From contig NZ_JAFEUW010000001.1 in the NCBI RefSeq assembly GCF_025028335.1, positions 1,736,001-1,800,000 of the forward strand: DNA of 64,000 nt, written 5' to 3'. Position numbers and translations under genes: made by a program. Numbering within the stretch: position 1 is the stretch's first letter; each line of letters begins with the position of its first letter. The notes under the pieces are model-generated. The model was not told the DNA's origin and did no database searches. It was given only the letters and a program-made list of their open reading frames with translations. Shown in pieces: positions 53,063 to 61,093 of the stretch. Source of the stretch: Brachybacterium sillae (GTDB lineage: Bacteria; Actinomycetota; Actinomycetes; Actinomycetales; Dermabacteraceae).

Positions 53063-54223
53063 GTGAGTGTCCACGTGGATGTCGCTCCCACCTTGCTGGA
53101 CTGGGCCGTGGGGCGTGCAGGCTGGGACGAGGAGACGGCGGAGCGAAGGTTCCCGCACCTCGCCGAGTGGAGGGCCGGAACCCGCAGGCCCACCGTGAAG
53201 CAGCTCGAGAAGTTCGCACAAGCCACGCATGCGCCGTTCGGGCAGCTTTTCCTTCCAGCCCCACCGGAGGAACCACTCCCGGTGCCCGACATGCGCACGC
53301 TGCGCGACGCGGCGATCAGTAGGCCATCCGCTGACCTCCTCGACACGATCTACCTGTGCCAGTTGCGCCAGGACTGGTTCCGGGACTACCTACTCGAGAA
53401 CAGCCTGGACCCGGTGCCGTATGTCGGATCCGCGACGACGATGGATGAGCCCGCGATCATCGCGCAGAGGATGTGGGACGTCCTCGGCATCAGTCCTGAT
53501 GCAGGACCACTCGCTCCGAACTGGGGCAGCGCCTTCAGCCTCCTGTCCGACCGCATCGAGGACAGTGGAACCCTCGTGATGGTCAGCGGCGTGGTCGGAT
53601 CGAACACCCGCCGCGTGCTGCAGCCTGAAGAGTTCCGCGGCTTCACCTTGGCTGACGACCTGGCTCCCCTGGTCTTCGTCAACGGCGCGGATAGCAAGGC
53701 CGCGCAGATCTTCACGCTCGTTCACGAGTTCGCCCATGTGTGGCTAGGAGGAAGCGCACTCTCCGATGCCGTGCCCGGTGCGACGAGTGCGCCTCCGGAC
53801 GAGCAATGGTGCAACGCCGTCGCCGCAGAGGTGCTGATGCCGGGCGAGACCGTCCGTGCCGAGTACATCGGTGACCAATCCGCAGAAGGACTGGATGCCC
53901 TCGCTCAGCGATTCACCGTGAGCACTCTCGTCGTGCTGCGTCGACTTGCCGACCTCAGCCTCATCACGAAGGAGCTGTACTACGAGCGATATGAGGAGGA
54001 GAAGGCGCGTGTTCTCGCACTTCTTGCCGAAGCGAAGGAGCAGAAGACAGACGGCGGAAGCTTCTACAACGTCCAGCCGCGACGGCTCAGCAGACAGTTC
54101 GCTCGAGCCGTGATCGCCAGCGCACGCGAGGGCAGGACGAGTTACCGGGACGCGTTCAAGCTGCTCGGCGTGAAGAAGCACAGCACCTTCGAGCAACTCG
54201 CTGAGCGGGTCGGGGTCAGCTGA
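53063..54223 (+). CDS. ImmA/IrrE-type metallopeptidase (386 aa)
   Basis: Zinc peptidase with the HEXXH motif in LVHEFAHVWLGG (His221, Glu222, His225) and the distal Asn/Glu-rich helix EQWCNAVAAEVLMPGE supplying the third ligand. The N-terminal ~60 residues resemble the XRE-linked segment that precedes this domain in proteins paired with DUF4411 (WRAGTRRPTVKQLEKFAQATHAPFGQLFL). GTG start after AGGAGGG. The stop overlaps the DUF4411 start (TGATG), so the two form a translationally coupled pair, commonly regarded as a toxin-antitoxin-like module. Confidence 0.9.
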   Translation: MSVHVDVAPTLLDWAVGRAGWDEETAERRFPHLAEWRAGTRRPTVKQLEKFAQATHAPFGQLFLPAPPEEPLPVPDMRTLRDAAISRPSADLLDTIYLCQLRQDWFRDYLLENSLDPVPYVGSATTMDEPAIIAQRMWDVLGISPDAGPLAPNWGSAFSLLSDRIEDSGTLVMVSGVVGSNTRRVLQPEEFRGFTLADDLAPLVFVNGADSKAAQIFTLVHEFAHVWLGGSALSDAVPGATSAPPDEQWCNAVAAEVLMPGETVRAEYIGDQSAEGLDALAQRFTVSTLVVLRRLADLSLITKELYYERYEEEKARVLALLAEAKEQKTDGGSFYNVQPRRLSRQFARAVIASAREGRTSYRDAFKLLGVKKHSTFEQLAERVGVS

Positions 54224-54768
54224 TGTACCTCGTTGACGCGAGCATCCTGATCGAAGCGAAGAACAGGTACTACGCGTTCGACATCGCGCCAGGGTTCTGG
54301 ACCTGGCTCGAACAGGGCCACCAGGCAGGAGAGCTGATCAGTATTGATGCCGTTCGCGATGAGCTCCTTAGCGGTGATGACGAGCTCGCGGACTGGGCGC
54401 GGGATCACCCGGGCTTCTTCCTACCGGTCGATCAGCGAACCGTCCAGAACTTCGCTCCGCTCAGCACGTGGGCAGCGAGGCAGGACTATCGGCAGGATGC
54501 GTTGAACGCGTTCTCGAGTGACCAAGCTGATTTCCTCCTCATCGCCCATGCCGCCGGGCATGGCGACACCGTCGTCACCAACGAACTGCCCAGTCCGAAC
54601 GCACGCAAGCGGGTGAAGATCCCGGACGCCTGTGCCGCGATGGGAGTCGAGTATGTCGATGTCTTCACGGTGATGCGGACTACAGGAGCGAAGCTCCACT
54701 TGCATGGGGCGGATGGAAGCACGCCCGCGCCTGCGCCCCTGGCGCCGACCATTCCAGGGCTCGACTGA
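54223..54768 (+). CDS. DUF4411 family PIN-like protein (181 aa)
   Basis: PIN-fold nuclease-like protein: MYLVDASILIEAKNRYYAFDIAPGFW (Asp5), DAVRDELLSGDDELADWA (acidic pair), SSDQADFLLIAHAAGHGDTVVTNE (second Asp cluster) and KRVKIPDACAAMGVEYVDVF, all matching DUF4411. A ~20-residue Pro/Ala tail follows. Expected toxin or effector of the ImmA/IrrE pair. No frameshift is seen, so it may be active. Confidence 0.88.
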   Translation: MYLVDASILIEAKNRYYAFDIAPGFWTWLEQGHQAGELISIDAVRDELLSGDDELADWARDHPGFFLPVDQRTVQNFAPLSTWAARQDYRQDALNAFSSDQADFLLIAHAAGHGDTVVTNELPSPNARKRVKIPDACAAMGVEYVDVFTVMRTTGAKLHLHGADGSTPAPAPLAPTIPGLD

Positions 54769-54989
54769 CCTGTGCTCCGGTGGCGAGCAATGAGCCTGCC
54801 GCCTCAAGACCGGGTCAGCCCCAAGACGCCGGCGAGACCACGACGCCACCGGCACGGCGTGGGCCACGCGGGGCACTGAACGCCGGCCAGACCGAACGCG
54901 ATCACGCCGCAGCCAGCCGGAGCGGTCCCTGACCAGCCCATGGGGCGCATAGCCTTTTCGCTGATGTCCGCATGCGGCACGATGGTCAG

Positions 54990-56513
54990 ATGCCGAAGAA
55001 GAAGCACCGCCGCGGCACCCAGCGCTCTTGCCCGCAGCGCGGCCCGTCCCACGCGTTCGAGCGATCCGACAGGCGGATGGAGCGAGATCTGCATGCGCTG
55101 CTGGCCCAGTTCGTTCTCTGGCGCCGTGAGGCGGTCTCCACGGATCAGGCCGACGAGGAGGCCGCACATGTGGAGCTGCTGCTGAGGCTGAAGGCCGAGC
55201 AGCTCGACAGTGCGGACCCGACCTACTGGACCGAAGAACTGATAGAGGTCCTGCTGACCGAGGTGGTTCCACGCAAGGTGATCCAGCCGCGCGAGATGGT
55301 CATGGCGCAGGTGCCTGCCCTGGGCCAGTTCTTCGCGTTCCTCGACGAGCACCAGCGCTGGCATCCCGACGGCATCGACGTGGATCGGGCCCGCAGCGTG
55401 CTGGAGGGGCTCGAGTTCTCGGCCCTGGAAGCCGCCGATGACCCCACTGCCCGCTCCTTCACCGGCAACATCCTCGTCCACGCGAGCACGCTGGGGGTCG
55501 ACCTGAGCACGCCCGAGCTGTTCGACGCCTACATGCAGTGGTACAACACCGCGCTGACCAACACCGAGCGCCACGAGATCTCCGACACCGGGCGCCTGGC
55601 GAACCCGTCGATGCCCTTCGAGGCTTCGCACTGGACGGGCTCGGGCAGTGTTTTCGGCGGCGGCCCCGATCCTGCCGACGTCCCCGACAAGGAGCCCGGG
55701 TTGCCCTGGTTCCTGCCCGACAACTCCACTCTGGAGGAGCCCCTGCTCGCGCTGGAGAGGGCCGAGGACGACATGGAGGAGCTCACGGCAGCGCACGGTG
55801 ACGTGAGGCTGGTGCAGCGGGCGGCGCGCCTGCTGGAGTTCCTGGGCAAGGGGCGTCAGGTGACTTCGACGGGAGCGCTGCGCCTGGCCGACGTACGCAC
55901 CCTCGTCGAGGAGTGGGAGATCGACACCGGCCCCTTCGCGGTCACCTCCATGTGGCAGGTCGACGAGATCGCAGGCCCGTGGAGCGCCCTGATCGCGGGT
56001 GGGTGGGTCACGCTGACCAGCACCCGGGCCTACCCCGAGCAGCACGACCATGCGCCGTACGTCCCGGCGTCGGAGGACCCGGAGGCGTTCACGACCTTCG
56101 CGCGCGCGGTGATGCTGGTGCTGTTGATCACCCTTGTGCAGAACGATCCGGACGAGGGTGGTTTCCGCGGCGGACCGGACACCTTCGCGGCCCTTCTGTT
56201 CGCCGCCAGCCCCGACGGGCTGACCCTCCCCGACGCGAACAGCATCCTGGCCGACCTGGCCAGCCACGACCGTGGAGAGCATTCCGCACGCACGGCGGGC
56301 TTTCCGGCAGGCAGCGGTCAGATGTGGCAGATGTGGAGGGTCCAGGCCGACCTGATGCACCTGTCGCGATGCGGGCTGCTGCGACAGGACCCGGCGGCGG
56401 GTGCTGAGCAGGAGGAGGTCCCGGATCCGGAGGGGTCGACGTTCCGCGGCAACCTCGCGGTGTTCGCGGCGGTGATTACCGCCGTCGACGCCACGCGTCT
56501 GGGCGGGGTCTGA
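54990..56513 (+). CDS. Large hypothetical protein (507 aa)
   Basis: Function not recognised. A basic N-terminus MPKKKHRRGTQRSCPQRG is followed by an all-helical, acidic, Leu/Glu-rich body (LHALLAQFVLWRREAVSTDQADEEAAHVELLLRLKAEQL); the middle has a ~150-residue stretch with a GTGSGSVFGGGPDP-like linker, and FAVTSMWQVDEIAGPWSALIAGGWVTLTS suggests a compact domain in the second half. No signal or membrane helix. Start at MPKKKH rather than at the ATG 18 bases upstream. It resembles large unannotated actinobacterial proteins of accessory regions; what it does is unknown. Confidence 0.7.
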   Translation: MPKKKHRRGTQRSCPQRGPSHAFERSDRRMERDLHALLAQFVLWRREAVSTDQADEEAAHVELLLRLKAEQLDSADPTYWTEELIEVLLTEVVPRKVIQPREMVMAQVPALGQFFAFLDEHQRWHPDGIDVDRARSVLEGLEFSALEAADDPTARSFTGNILVHASTLGVDLSTPELFDAYMQWYNTALTNTERHEISDTGRLANPSMPFEASHWTGSGSVFGGGPDPADVPDKEPGLPWFLPDNSTLEEPLLALERAEDDMEELTAAHGDVRLVQRAARLLEFLGKGRQVTSTGALRLADVRTLVEEWEIDTGPFAVTSMWQVDEIAGPWSALIAGGWVTLTSTRAYPEQHDHAPYVPASEDPEAFTTFARAVMLVLLITLVQNDPDEGGFRGGPDTFAALLFAASPDGLTLPDANSILADLASHDRGEHSARTAGFPAGSGQMWQMWRVQADLMHLSRCGLLRQDPAAGAEQEEVPDPEGSTFRGNLAVFAAVITAVDATRLGGV

Positions 56514-56643
56514 CGGGAGATAGCCCGTCGCGTGGCTCCACTGATGGGGGTGCGATGCGAGGATGTGGACAATCGACATGCTTCCGTTGTCGCCTAGGGC
56601 GTGTCTGAGAATAGATGCACGAGTCAGCTGAGACCCTGGGGAC

Positions 56644-57027
56644 ATGTCCCGGTTCCAGATGCTCTCCGACGCCCAATGGGAGTTGATCGCCCCGATGCTC
56701 CCGACCCGGACCGGCCGCGCCGGCAGGCCGTTCGCCGACGCCCGCACCATGGTGGAGGCGATCATCTACCGGTACCGGTGCGGAATCGCTTGGAGGGATC
56801 TGCCCGAGGTCTACGGGCCCTGGCAGACCGTGTGGACCTGGCATCGGCGCTTGGCCGAGAAAGGCACCTGGGACACGGTGCTGGCCACGCTGACCGCCGC
56901 CGCTGACGCCGAAGGCCTGATCGATTGGTCGGTCTCGGTGGACTCCACGATCGCCCGCGCCCACCAGCACGCGACGAACATCACCCGCCACACAGGGGGA
57001 TGGATCGAACTACAAGAATCCGCGTGA
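56644..57027 (+). CDS. IS5-family transposase, first frame (127 aa)
   Basis: N-terminal half: MSRFQMLSDAQWELIAPMLP with DUF4096 region (IYRYRCGIAWRDLPEVYGPWQTVWTWHRRLAEKG) and the first catalytic Asp in SVDSTIARAHQHATN. It ends 8 codons after a CAGGGGGAT run where ribosomes are expected to slip into the second frame. Confidence 0.9.
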   Translation: MSRFQMLSDAQWELIAPMLPTRTGRAGRPFADARTMVEAIIYRYRCGIAWRDLPEVYGPWQTVWTWHRRLAEKGTWDTVLATLTAAADAEGLIDWSVSVDSTIARAHQHATNITRHTGGWIELQESA

Positions 57028-57511
57028 GGAGCCGGCCGATCACGGCATCGGGCGCTCCCGTGGCGGGCTGAGCACGAAGATCCATCAGCTCGTCGATGGG
57101 ACCGGGCTGCCGCTGGTCAGCCTGATCACCCCCGGCCAGGCAGGGGACTCCCCGATGCTGCTTCCTCTTCTGGAGCAGCTGCGCGTGACCCGGCCAGTAG
57201 GGCGGCCCCGGACCCGCCCCGAGGCCGTGCTGGGCGATAAGGCGTACTCCTCCCGGGCGATCCGCACCCACCTACGCGCCCGCGGGATCAAAGCGGTCAT
57301 CCCCGAACCGGCCGACCAGCAGGGCCACCGCAGACGGCGCGGTGCCCGAGGCGGGCGCCCCGTCAGCCTCGACGCGGACGCCTACAAGGGCCGCAACGTC
57401 ATCGAGCGTCAGTACGCTCACCTGAAGCAGTGGCGGGGTCTGGCGACCCGGTATGACAAGTACGCGATCATCTACAGGGCCGCTGTGGTCCTGAATGCTG
57501 TGCTCGCATAG
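57000..57511 (+). CDS. IS5-family transposase, second frame (about 170 aa)
   Basis: C-terminal half reached by frameshifting near 56995-57000: GIGRSRGGLSTKIHQLVDG, LGDKAYSSRAIRTHLR (second Asp) and ERQYAHLKQWRGLATRYDK (Glu). The first in-frame ATG is only at 57155, after conserved sequence, so separate initiation would not make an active enzyme. Confidence 0.85.
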
Positions 57512-57600
57512 TCAAAACGATTGTCAGACATGCCCTAGGCAGGCACGTTGCCGCGAGTCCGGTCCGGCGTCGTCCCCGGTCAGCGCGTAGCCTGGCTGCC

Positions 57601-58305
57601 GTGATGACCCTGATGTGGGGCGCAGTCGCCGCGTCCTCCCTGCTCGTGGGCGCCGTCCTGGCGACCCTGCGCCGCTGGCACATGGGCACGATCGGTCTCG
57701 TGCTCGCCTTCGGCGCCGGCGCCCTGATCGCGTCCGTGTCCTTCGAGCTCGCGGAGGCGGGCGTGCAGGCGGCCGGGCCCACCGCCGTCGGCATCGGGCT
57801 GACGCTCGGCGCGGCCGCCTACTTCCTCGGCGACCGTGCGGTGGAGCGCTCCGCCGCGAGGTCCGGCGGCTCGTCCTCGGGCGCCGCGCTGACCGTGGGC
57901 GCGCTGCTGGACGGCATCCCGGAGCAGATCGTGCTGGGCATCGGGCTGGCCGCGGGCGAGGGCGTGTCTCTCGCGCTGCTCGTGGCGATCTTCATGTCCA
58001 ACCTGCCCGAGTCCATCGCCGCCACGGCCGACTCCCTCGACGGCGGCAAGACGCGTCGCCACCTGCTGATCCAGTGGTCGCTCGTGGCGGTGCTCTGCGC
58101 CCTGGCGACGTGGGGCGGCGGGCTGATCGCCGACGTCGCCTCCCCCGCCCTGACTGGCGGCATCCAGGGCTTCGCGGCCGGCGCCCTGCTGGTCATGCTG
58201 ATCGACACGATGATCCCCGAGGCCCGAGAGAAGGGCGGGGAGAAGGCCGGGCTGCTCACCGTGGTCGGCTTCGCGCTCGGCGCGTTCCTGTCCCTGGTGG
58301 TGTGA
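57601..58305 (+). CDS. ZIP-family metal transporter (234 aa)
   Basis: Membrane transporter for divalent metals (Zn, Fe or Mn): eight hydrophobic helices with the metal-site segments GALIASVSFELAEAG, VGALLDGIPEQIVLGIGLA and VAIFMSNLPESIAATADS. These carry the polar E/H-like positions in TM4 and TM5 (here Asp-Gly-Ile-Pro-Glu and Asn-Leu-Pro-Glu). Start at the GTG at 57601: TAGCCT (57588-57593) is exactly 7 bases upstream and there is no Shine-Dalgarno, suggesting a leaderless message. First gene after the IS5 element. Confidence 0.88.
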   Translation: MMTLMWGAVAASSLLVGAVLATLRRWHMGTIGLVLAFGAGALIASVSFELAEAGVQAAGPTAVGIGLTLGAAAYFLGDRAVERSAARSGGSSSGAALTVGALLDGIPEQIVLGIGLAAGEGVSLALLVAIFMSNLPESIAATADSLDGGKTRRHLLIQWSLVAVLCALATWGGGLIADVASPALTGGIQGFAAGALLVMLIDTMIPEAREKGGEKAGLLTVVGFALGAFLSLVV

Positions 58306-58325
58306 CCGCCCAGGGACAGGAACGC
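58282..58325. terminator. Bidirectional terminator between ZIP and SDR genes
   Basis: Sixteen-base perfectly complementary arms GCGTTCCTGTCCCTGG (58282-58297) and CCAGGGACAGGAACGC (58310-58325) with a 12-base loop that holds the ZIP stop codon. It lies between convergent genes. Confidence 0.85.
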
Positions 58326-58335
58326 CCGGCTCCGG

Positions 58336-59256
58336 TCACGGCGTCGGCATGCCGCCGGTGACCGGGATGGTCGCACCCACCACATAGGAGGACTCCGGCG
58401 AGGCCAGGAACACGTACGCCGGGGCGAGCTCGGTGGGCTGCCCGGCGCGGCCCAGCGGGGTGGACTGGCCGAACTCCGGCAGGGCCTCCGGCTTCTGGCC
58501 GCCGGAGGGCTGCAGCGGGGTCCAGATCGGGCCGGGCGCCACGGCGTTCACGCGGATGCCCTTCGGGGCCAGCTGCTGGCCCAGGGCCTTCGTGAAGGTG
58601 TTGATGGCGGCCTTCGTGGCGGAGTAGTCCACCAGCTGCTCCGGGGCCATGTAGGCGACAACGGAGGTGGTGTTGATGATCGTGGAGCCCGGCTTCAGGT
58701 GCGGCAGGGCGGCCTTGACCAGGCGGAACTGGGCCAGGATGTTGATGTCGAAGGTGGCCTCGAGCTGCTCGTTGTCGATGTCCTCGATCGAGTCCTGCGC
58801 CACCTGCTTGCCGCCGTTGTTCACCAGCACGTCCAGCCCGCCGAGCTTCTCGACCGCCTGGGCGACGAGATCGGCGCAGAACGCCTTGTCGCGGAGGTCG
58901 CCGGGGATCCCGACGGCGGTGCGCCCCTCCGCCTGCAGGACCTCGAGGACGTGCTGGGCGTCCTTCTCCTCCTCGGGCAGGTAGGTGATCACGACGTCGG
59001 CGCCCTCGCGCGCGAACGCGATCGCGGTGGCCGCGCCGATGCCGGAGTCGCCGCCGGTGATGAGTGCCTTGCGGCCCTCGAGACGGCCGGTGCCGCGGTA
59101 GGACTTCTCACCCAGGTCGGCCTTCGGCGTCATCTCCGCGTCCAGGCCGGTGCCGGGCAGCGTCTCCTCCGGCGGGCTGATCACGGGGTAGCGCTTCGTG
59201 GGGTCCTGCAGGGTGAGCTGGTCGGTGGTGGTGGTGTTCGCGTCGTCGTGCGCCAC
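58336..59256 (-). CDS. SDR-family oxidoreductase (306 aa)
   Basis: NAD(P)-dependent short-chain dehydrogenase of the stress-related YhdG/GsiB-neighbour type with ~60-residue N-terminal extension (PGTGLDAEMTPKADLGEKSYRGTGRLEGR). Cofactor motif ITGGDSGIG (66-74), NNGG, and the catalytic YSATK with upstream Ser in INTTSVVAY; RVNAVAPGPIWTPLQPSGG is typical of this subgroup. GGAG lies close before the ATG. Substrate unknown. Confidence 0.9.
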   Translation of the reverse strand: MAHDDANTTTTDQLTLQDPTKRYPVISPPEETLPGTGLDAEMTPKADLGEKSYRGTGRLEGRKALITGGDSGIGAATAIAFAREGADVVITYLPEEEKDAQHVLEVLQAEGRTAVGIPGDLRDKAFCADLVAQAVEKLGGLDVLVNNGGKQVAQDSIEDIDNEQLEATFDINILAQFRLVKAALPHLKPGSTIINTTSVVAYMAPEQLVDYSATKAAINTFTKALGQQLAPKGIRVNAVAPGPIWTPLQPSGGQKPEALPEFGQSTPLGRAGQPTELAPAYVFLASPESSYVVGATIPVTGGMPTP

Positions 59257-59380
59257 GGGGTGCTCCTCATGGTCTCGGGGCGACGCGCGGTCTGCGCGCC
59301 GTCCTCCGAGCGTAGGGAGCAGCCCCCCGGCAGAGCCACGGCTGACCGCCGGGGTCCCCGGGGGGTGCCGGGGCCGGGCG

Positions 59381-61012
59381 TCACAGCCCGCCGTGCACGA
59401 ACTCCCCGCCCACGGCGGTGGCGACGACGTCGATCGCCGCGATCTGGTCGCTCGGCACCGCGCGCGGGTCCTCGCTGAGCACCGTGAAGTCCGCGAGCTG
59501 GCCTGCGACGAGCCGTCCCTTGCGGCCGCCCCAGCCGGTCGCCTCCGCGGAGCCGACCGTATAGGCGTGCAAGGCCTCGGCCACCGTGAGCCGCTCCGCG
59601 TCCGGGCCGTACTGCTCGCCGGTCTCGGTGCGGCGCAGCACGAAGTCCTGGATGACCTCCAGCGGGCGGCCGCCGGCCACGGGACGGTCCGAGCTGCCGG
59701 GCAGCACCAGGCCCGCGCGCAGCAGCCGGCCGGCCGGGTACGAGAGCGCGGCCCGCTCCGGCCCGATCCGCTCCCGCACCGACCCGCCGAACGCGCTGAT
59801 GAAGTTCGGCTGGGTGGCCATCACGACTTCCAGCTCGGCCATGCGGGCCACCTGGTCGTCGCGGACCACCCCACCGTGCTCCACGCGGTGCGGCATCACG
59901 GGGCGCCCGAACCGGCCCCGCGCCTCGGCGATCACGTCGAGGGCGAAGTCGAGGGCGGCGTCGCCGATCGCGTGCAGGGCCAGCGCCCAGCCGGCGGCCG
60001 CCGCACCGAGGCACGCCCGGCGCATCTCCCCCGCGTCCTGCTGCAGGTAGCCGCGGCCGTGGCCGTGGCCGCAGTAGTCCTCGGTCATCGCGGCGGTCTG
60101 TCCGAGCATCGACCCGTCTGTGAACACCTTCGCCGGCCCGATCTGCAGCCACTCATCGCCCACCCCCGTGCGCACGCCGGCGTCGAGGGTGAGGTGCGTG
60201 CCGTCGTCGGGATGGCCGTCCACCGAGTGCAGCGCGTCCAGGGTGACCATCGTCTGGAAGCGGGTGCGCAGCAGCCCCGCGTCCCGGGCGCGCTGATACG
60301 CGCCGAACTCGAGCGGGCTGTGCCCGATCCACCCGCCGGCCACCCCCGCATCGGTCACCGAGGTGATGCCCTCGGCCGCGTACTCCTGCGAGGCCCGTGC
60401 CAGGCACGCGCCGATGTGCTCGTGGGACTCCGGCTGCAGCAGCCGGGTCACCAGGCTCATGGCGGTCTCCTCCAACAGACCGGTGGGCCGGCCGGCGGCG
60501 TCTGTGAGGATCCGCCCGCCCTCGGGCTGCTGCAGCACCTGCTCCCCCACGCCGGCCAGGACCAGCACCGCCCCGGACACCGTGACGGCGTGGCCCGTGT
60601 TGTGGCGGATGAGCACGGGGCGCCCGGAGGCGGCGGCGTCGAGGCTGTCCCGGTCGGGCTGGGGGCCGGTGAGGTGGCCGGGGTCGAAGCCGGTGCACGT
60701 CACCCAGGCGCCGGGGTCGAGCTCGGCGGCGCGGGCGCGGACCCGGCGGCGGACCTCCTCCGCGGTACGCGCACCCTCGAGGTCCACGTCCAGCCGGGAC
60801 TGGCCGAACCAGACGCTGTGCGCGTGGGCGTCGTTGAACCCGGCGAGGACGGTGCGCCCCCGCACGTCGAGGCGTTCGCGTGCTGCGAGGCCGTCCAGCT
60901 CCTCGTCCACCCCGACGACGACGCCCCGCCACACCCCCAGCCGCGAGGCCGACGGGCGGGCGGGGTCGCCGGTGATGAGGCGGGCGTTCTCCACGATCAG
61001 GTCGAGCTGCAT
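59381..61012 (-). CDS. Metal-dependent amidohydrolase, YtcJ-like (543 aa)
   Basis: Amidohydrolase family 3 enzyme of the TIM-barrel superfamily: metal-binding FNDAHAHSVWFG (His63, His65), IGPAKVFTDGSMLGQTA, LHAIGDAALD (His), HRVEHGGVV (His) and SSDRPVAGGRPLE (Asp). The substrate may be an N-acyl or N-formyl compound, but that is inference. It forms a minus-strand cluster with the PLP enzyme, consistent with use of amino-acid derivatives. Confidence 0.9.
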   Translation of the reverse strand: MQLDLIVENARLITGDPARPSASRLGVWRGVVVGVDEELDGLAARERLDVRGRTVLAGFNDAHAHSVWFGQSRLDVDLEGARTAEEVRRRVRARAAELDPGAWVTCTGFDPGHLTGPQPDRDSLDAAASGRPVLIRHNTGHAVTVSGAVLVLAGVGEQVLQQPEGGRILTDAAGRPTGLLEETAMSLVTRLLQPESHEHIGACLARASQEYAAEGITSVTDAGVAGGWIGHSPLEFGAYQRARDAGLLRTRFQTMVTLDALHSVDGHPDDGTHLTLDAGVRTGVGDEWLQIGPAKVFTDGSMLGQTAAMTEDYCGHGHGRGYLQQDAGEMRRACLGAAAAGWALALHAIGDAALDFALDVIAEARGRFGRPVMPHRVEHGGVVRDDQVARMAELEVVMATQPNFISAFGGSVRERIGPERAALSYPAGRLLRAGLVLPGSSDRPVAGGRPLEVIQDFVLRRTETGEQYGPDAERLTVAEALHAYTVGSAEATGWGGRKGRLVAGQLADFTVLSEDPRAVPSDQIAAIDVVATAVGGEFVHGGL

Positions 61013-61093
61013 GGGGGCGGGTCTCCTGGGGTGGGGCGGCGGGGACTGGTTCGCGAGCGTAGCCGGGCCCGGCTCAACCGGGCAGGGCCGGGC

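Larger units (their letters stand above)
56597..57535 (+). mobile_element. IS5-family insertion sequence, complete (939 bp)
   Basis: Inverted repeats GGGCGTGTCTGAGAAT and (inward from the right) GGGCATGTCTGACAAT. A TA duplication within CCTAGG-like target flanks it (56595-56596 and 57536-57537), typical for the IS427 group. Two overlapping frames need a frameshift for a full transposase. Confidence 0.92.
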
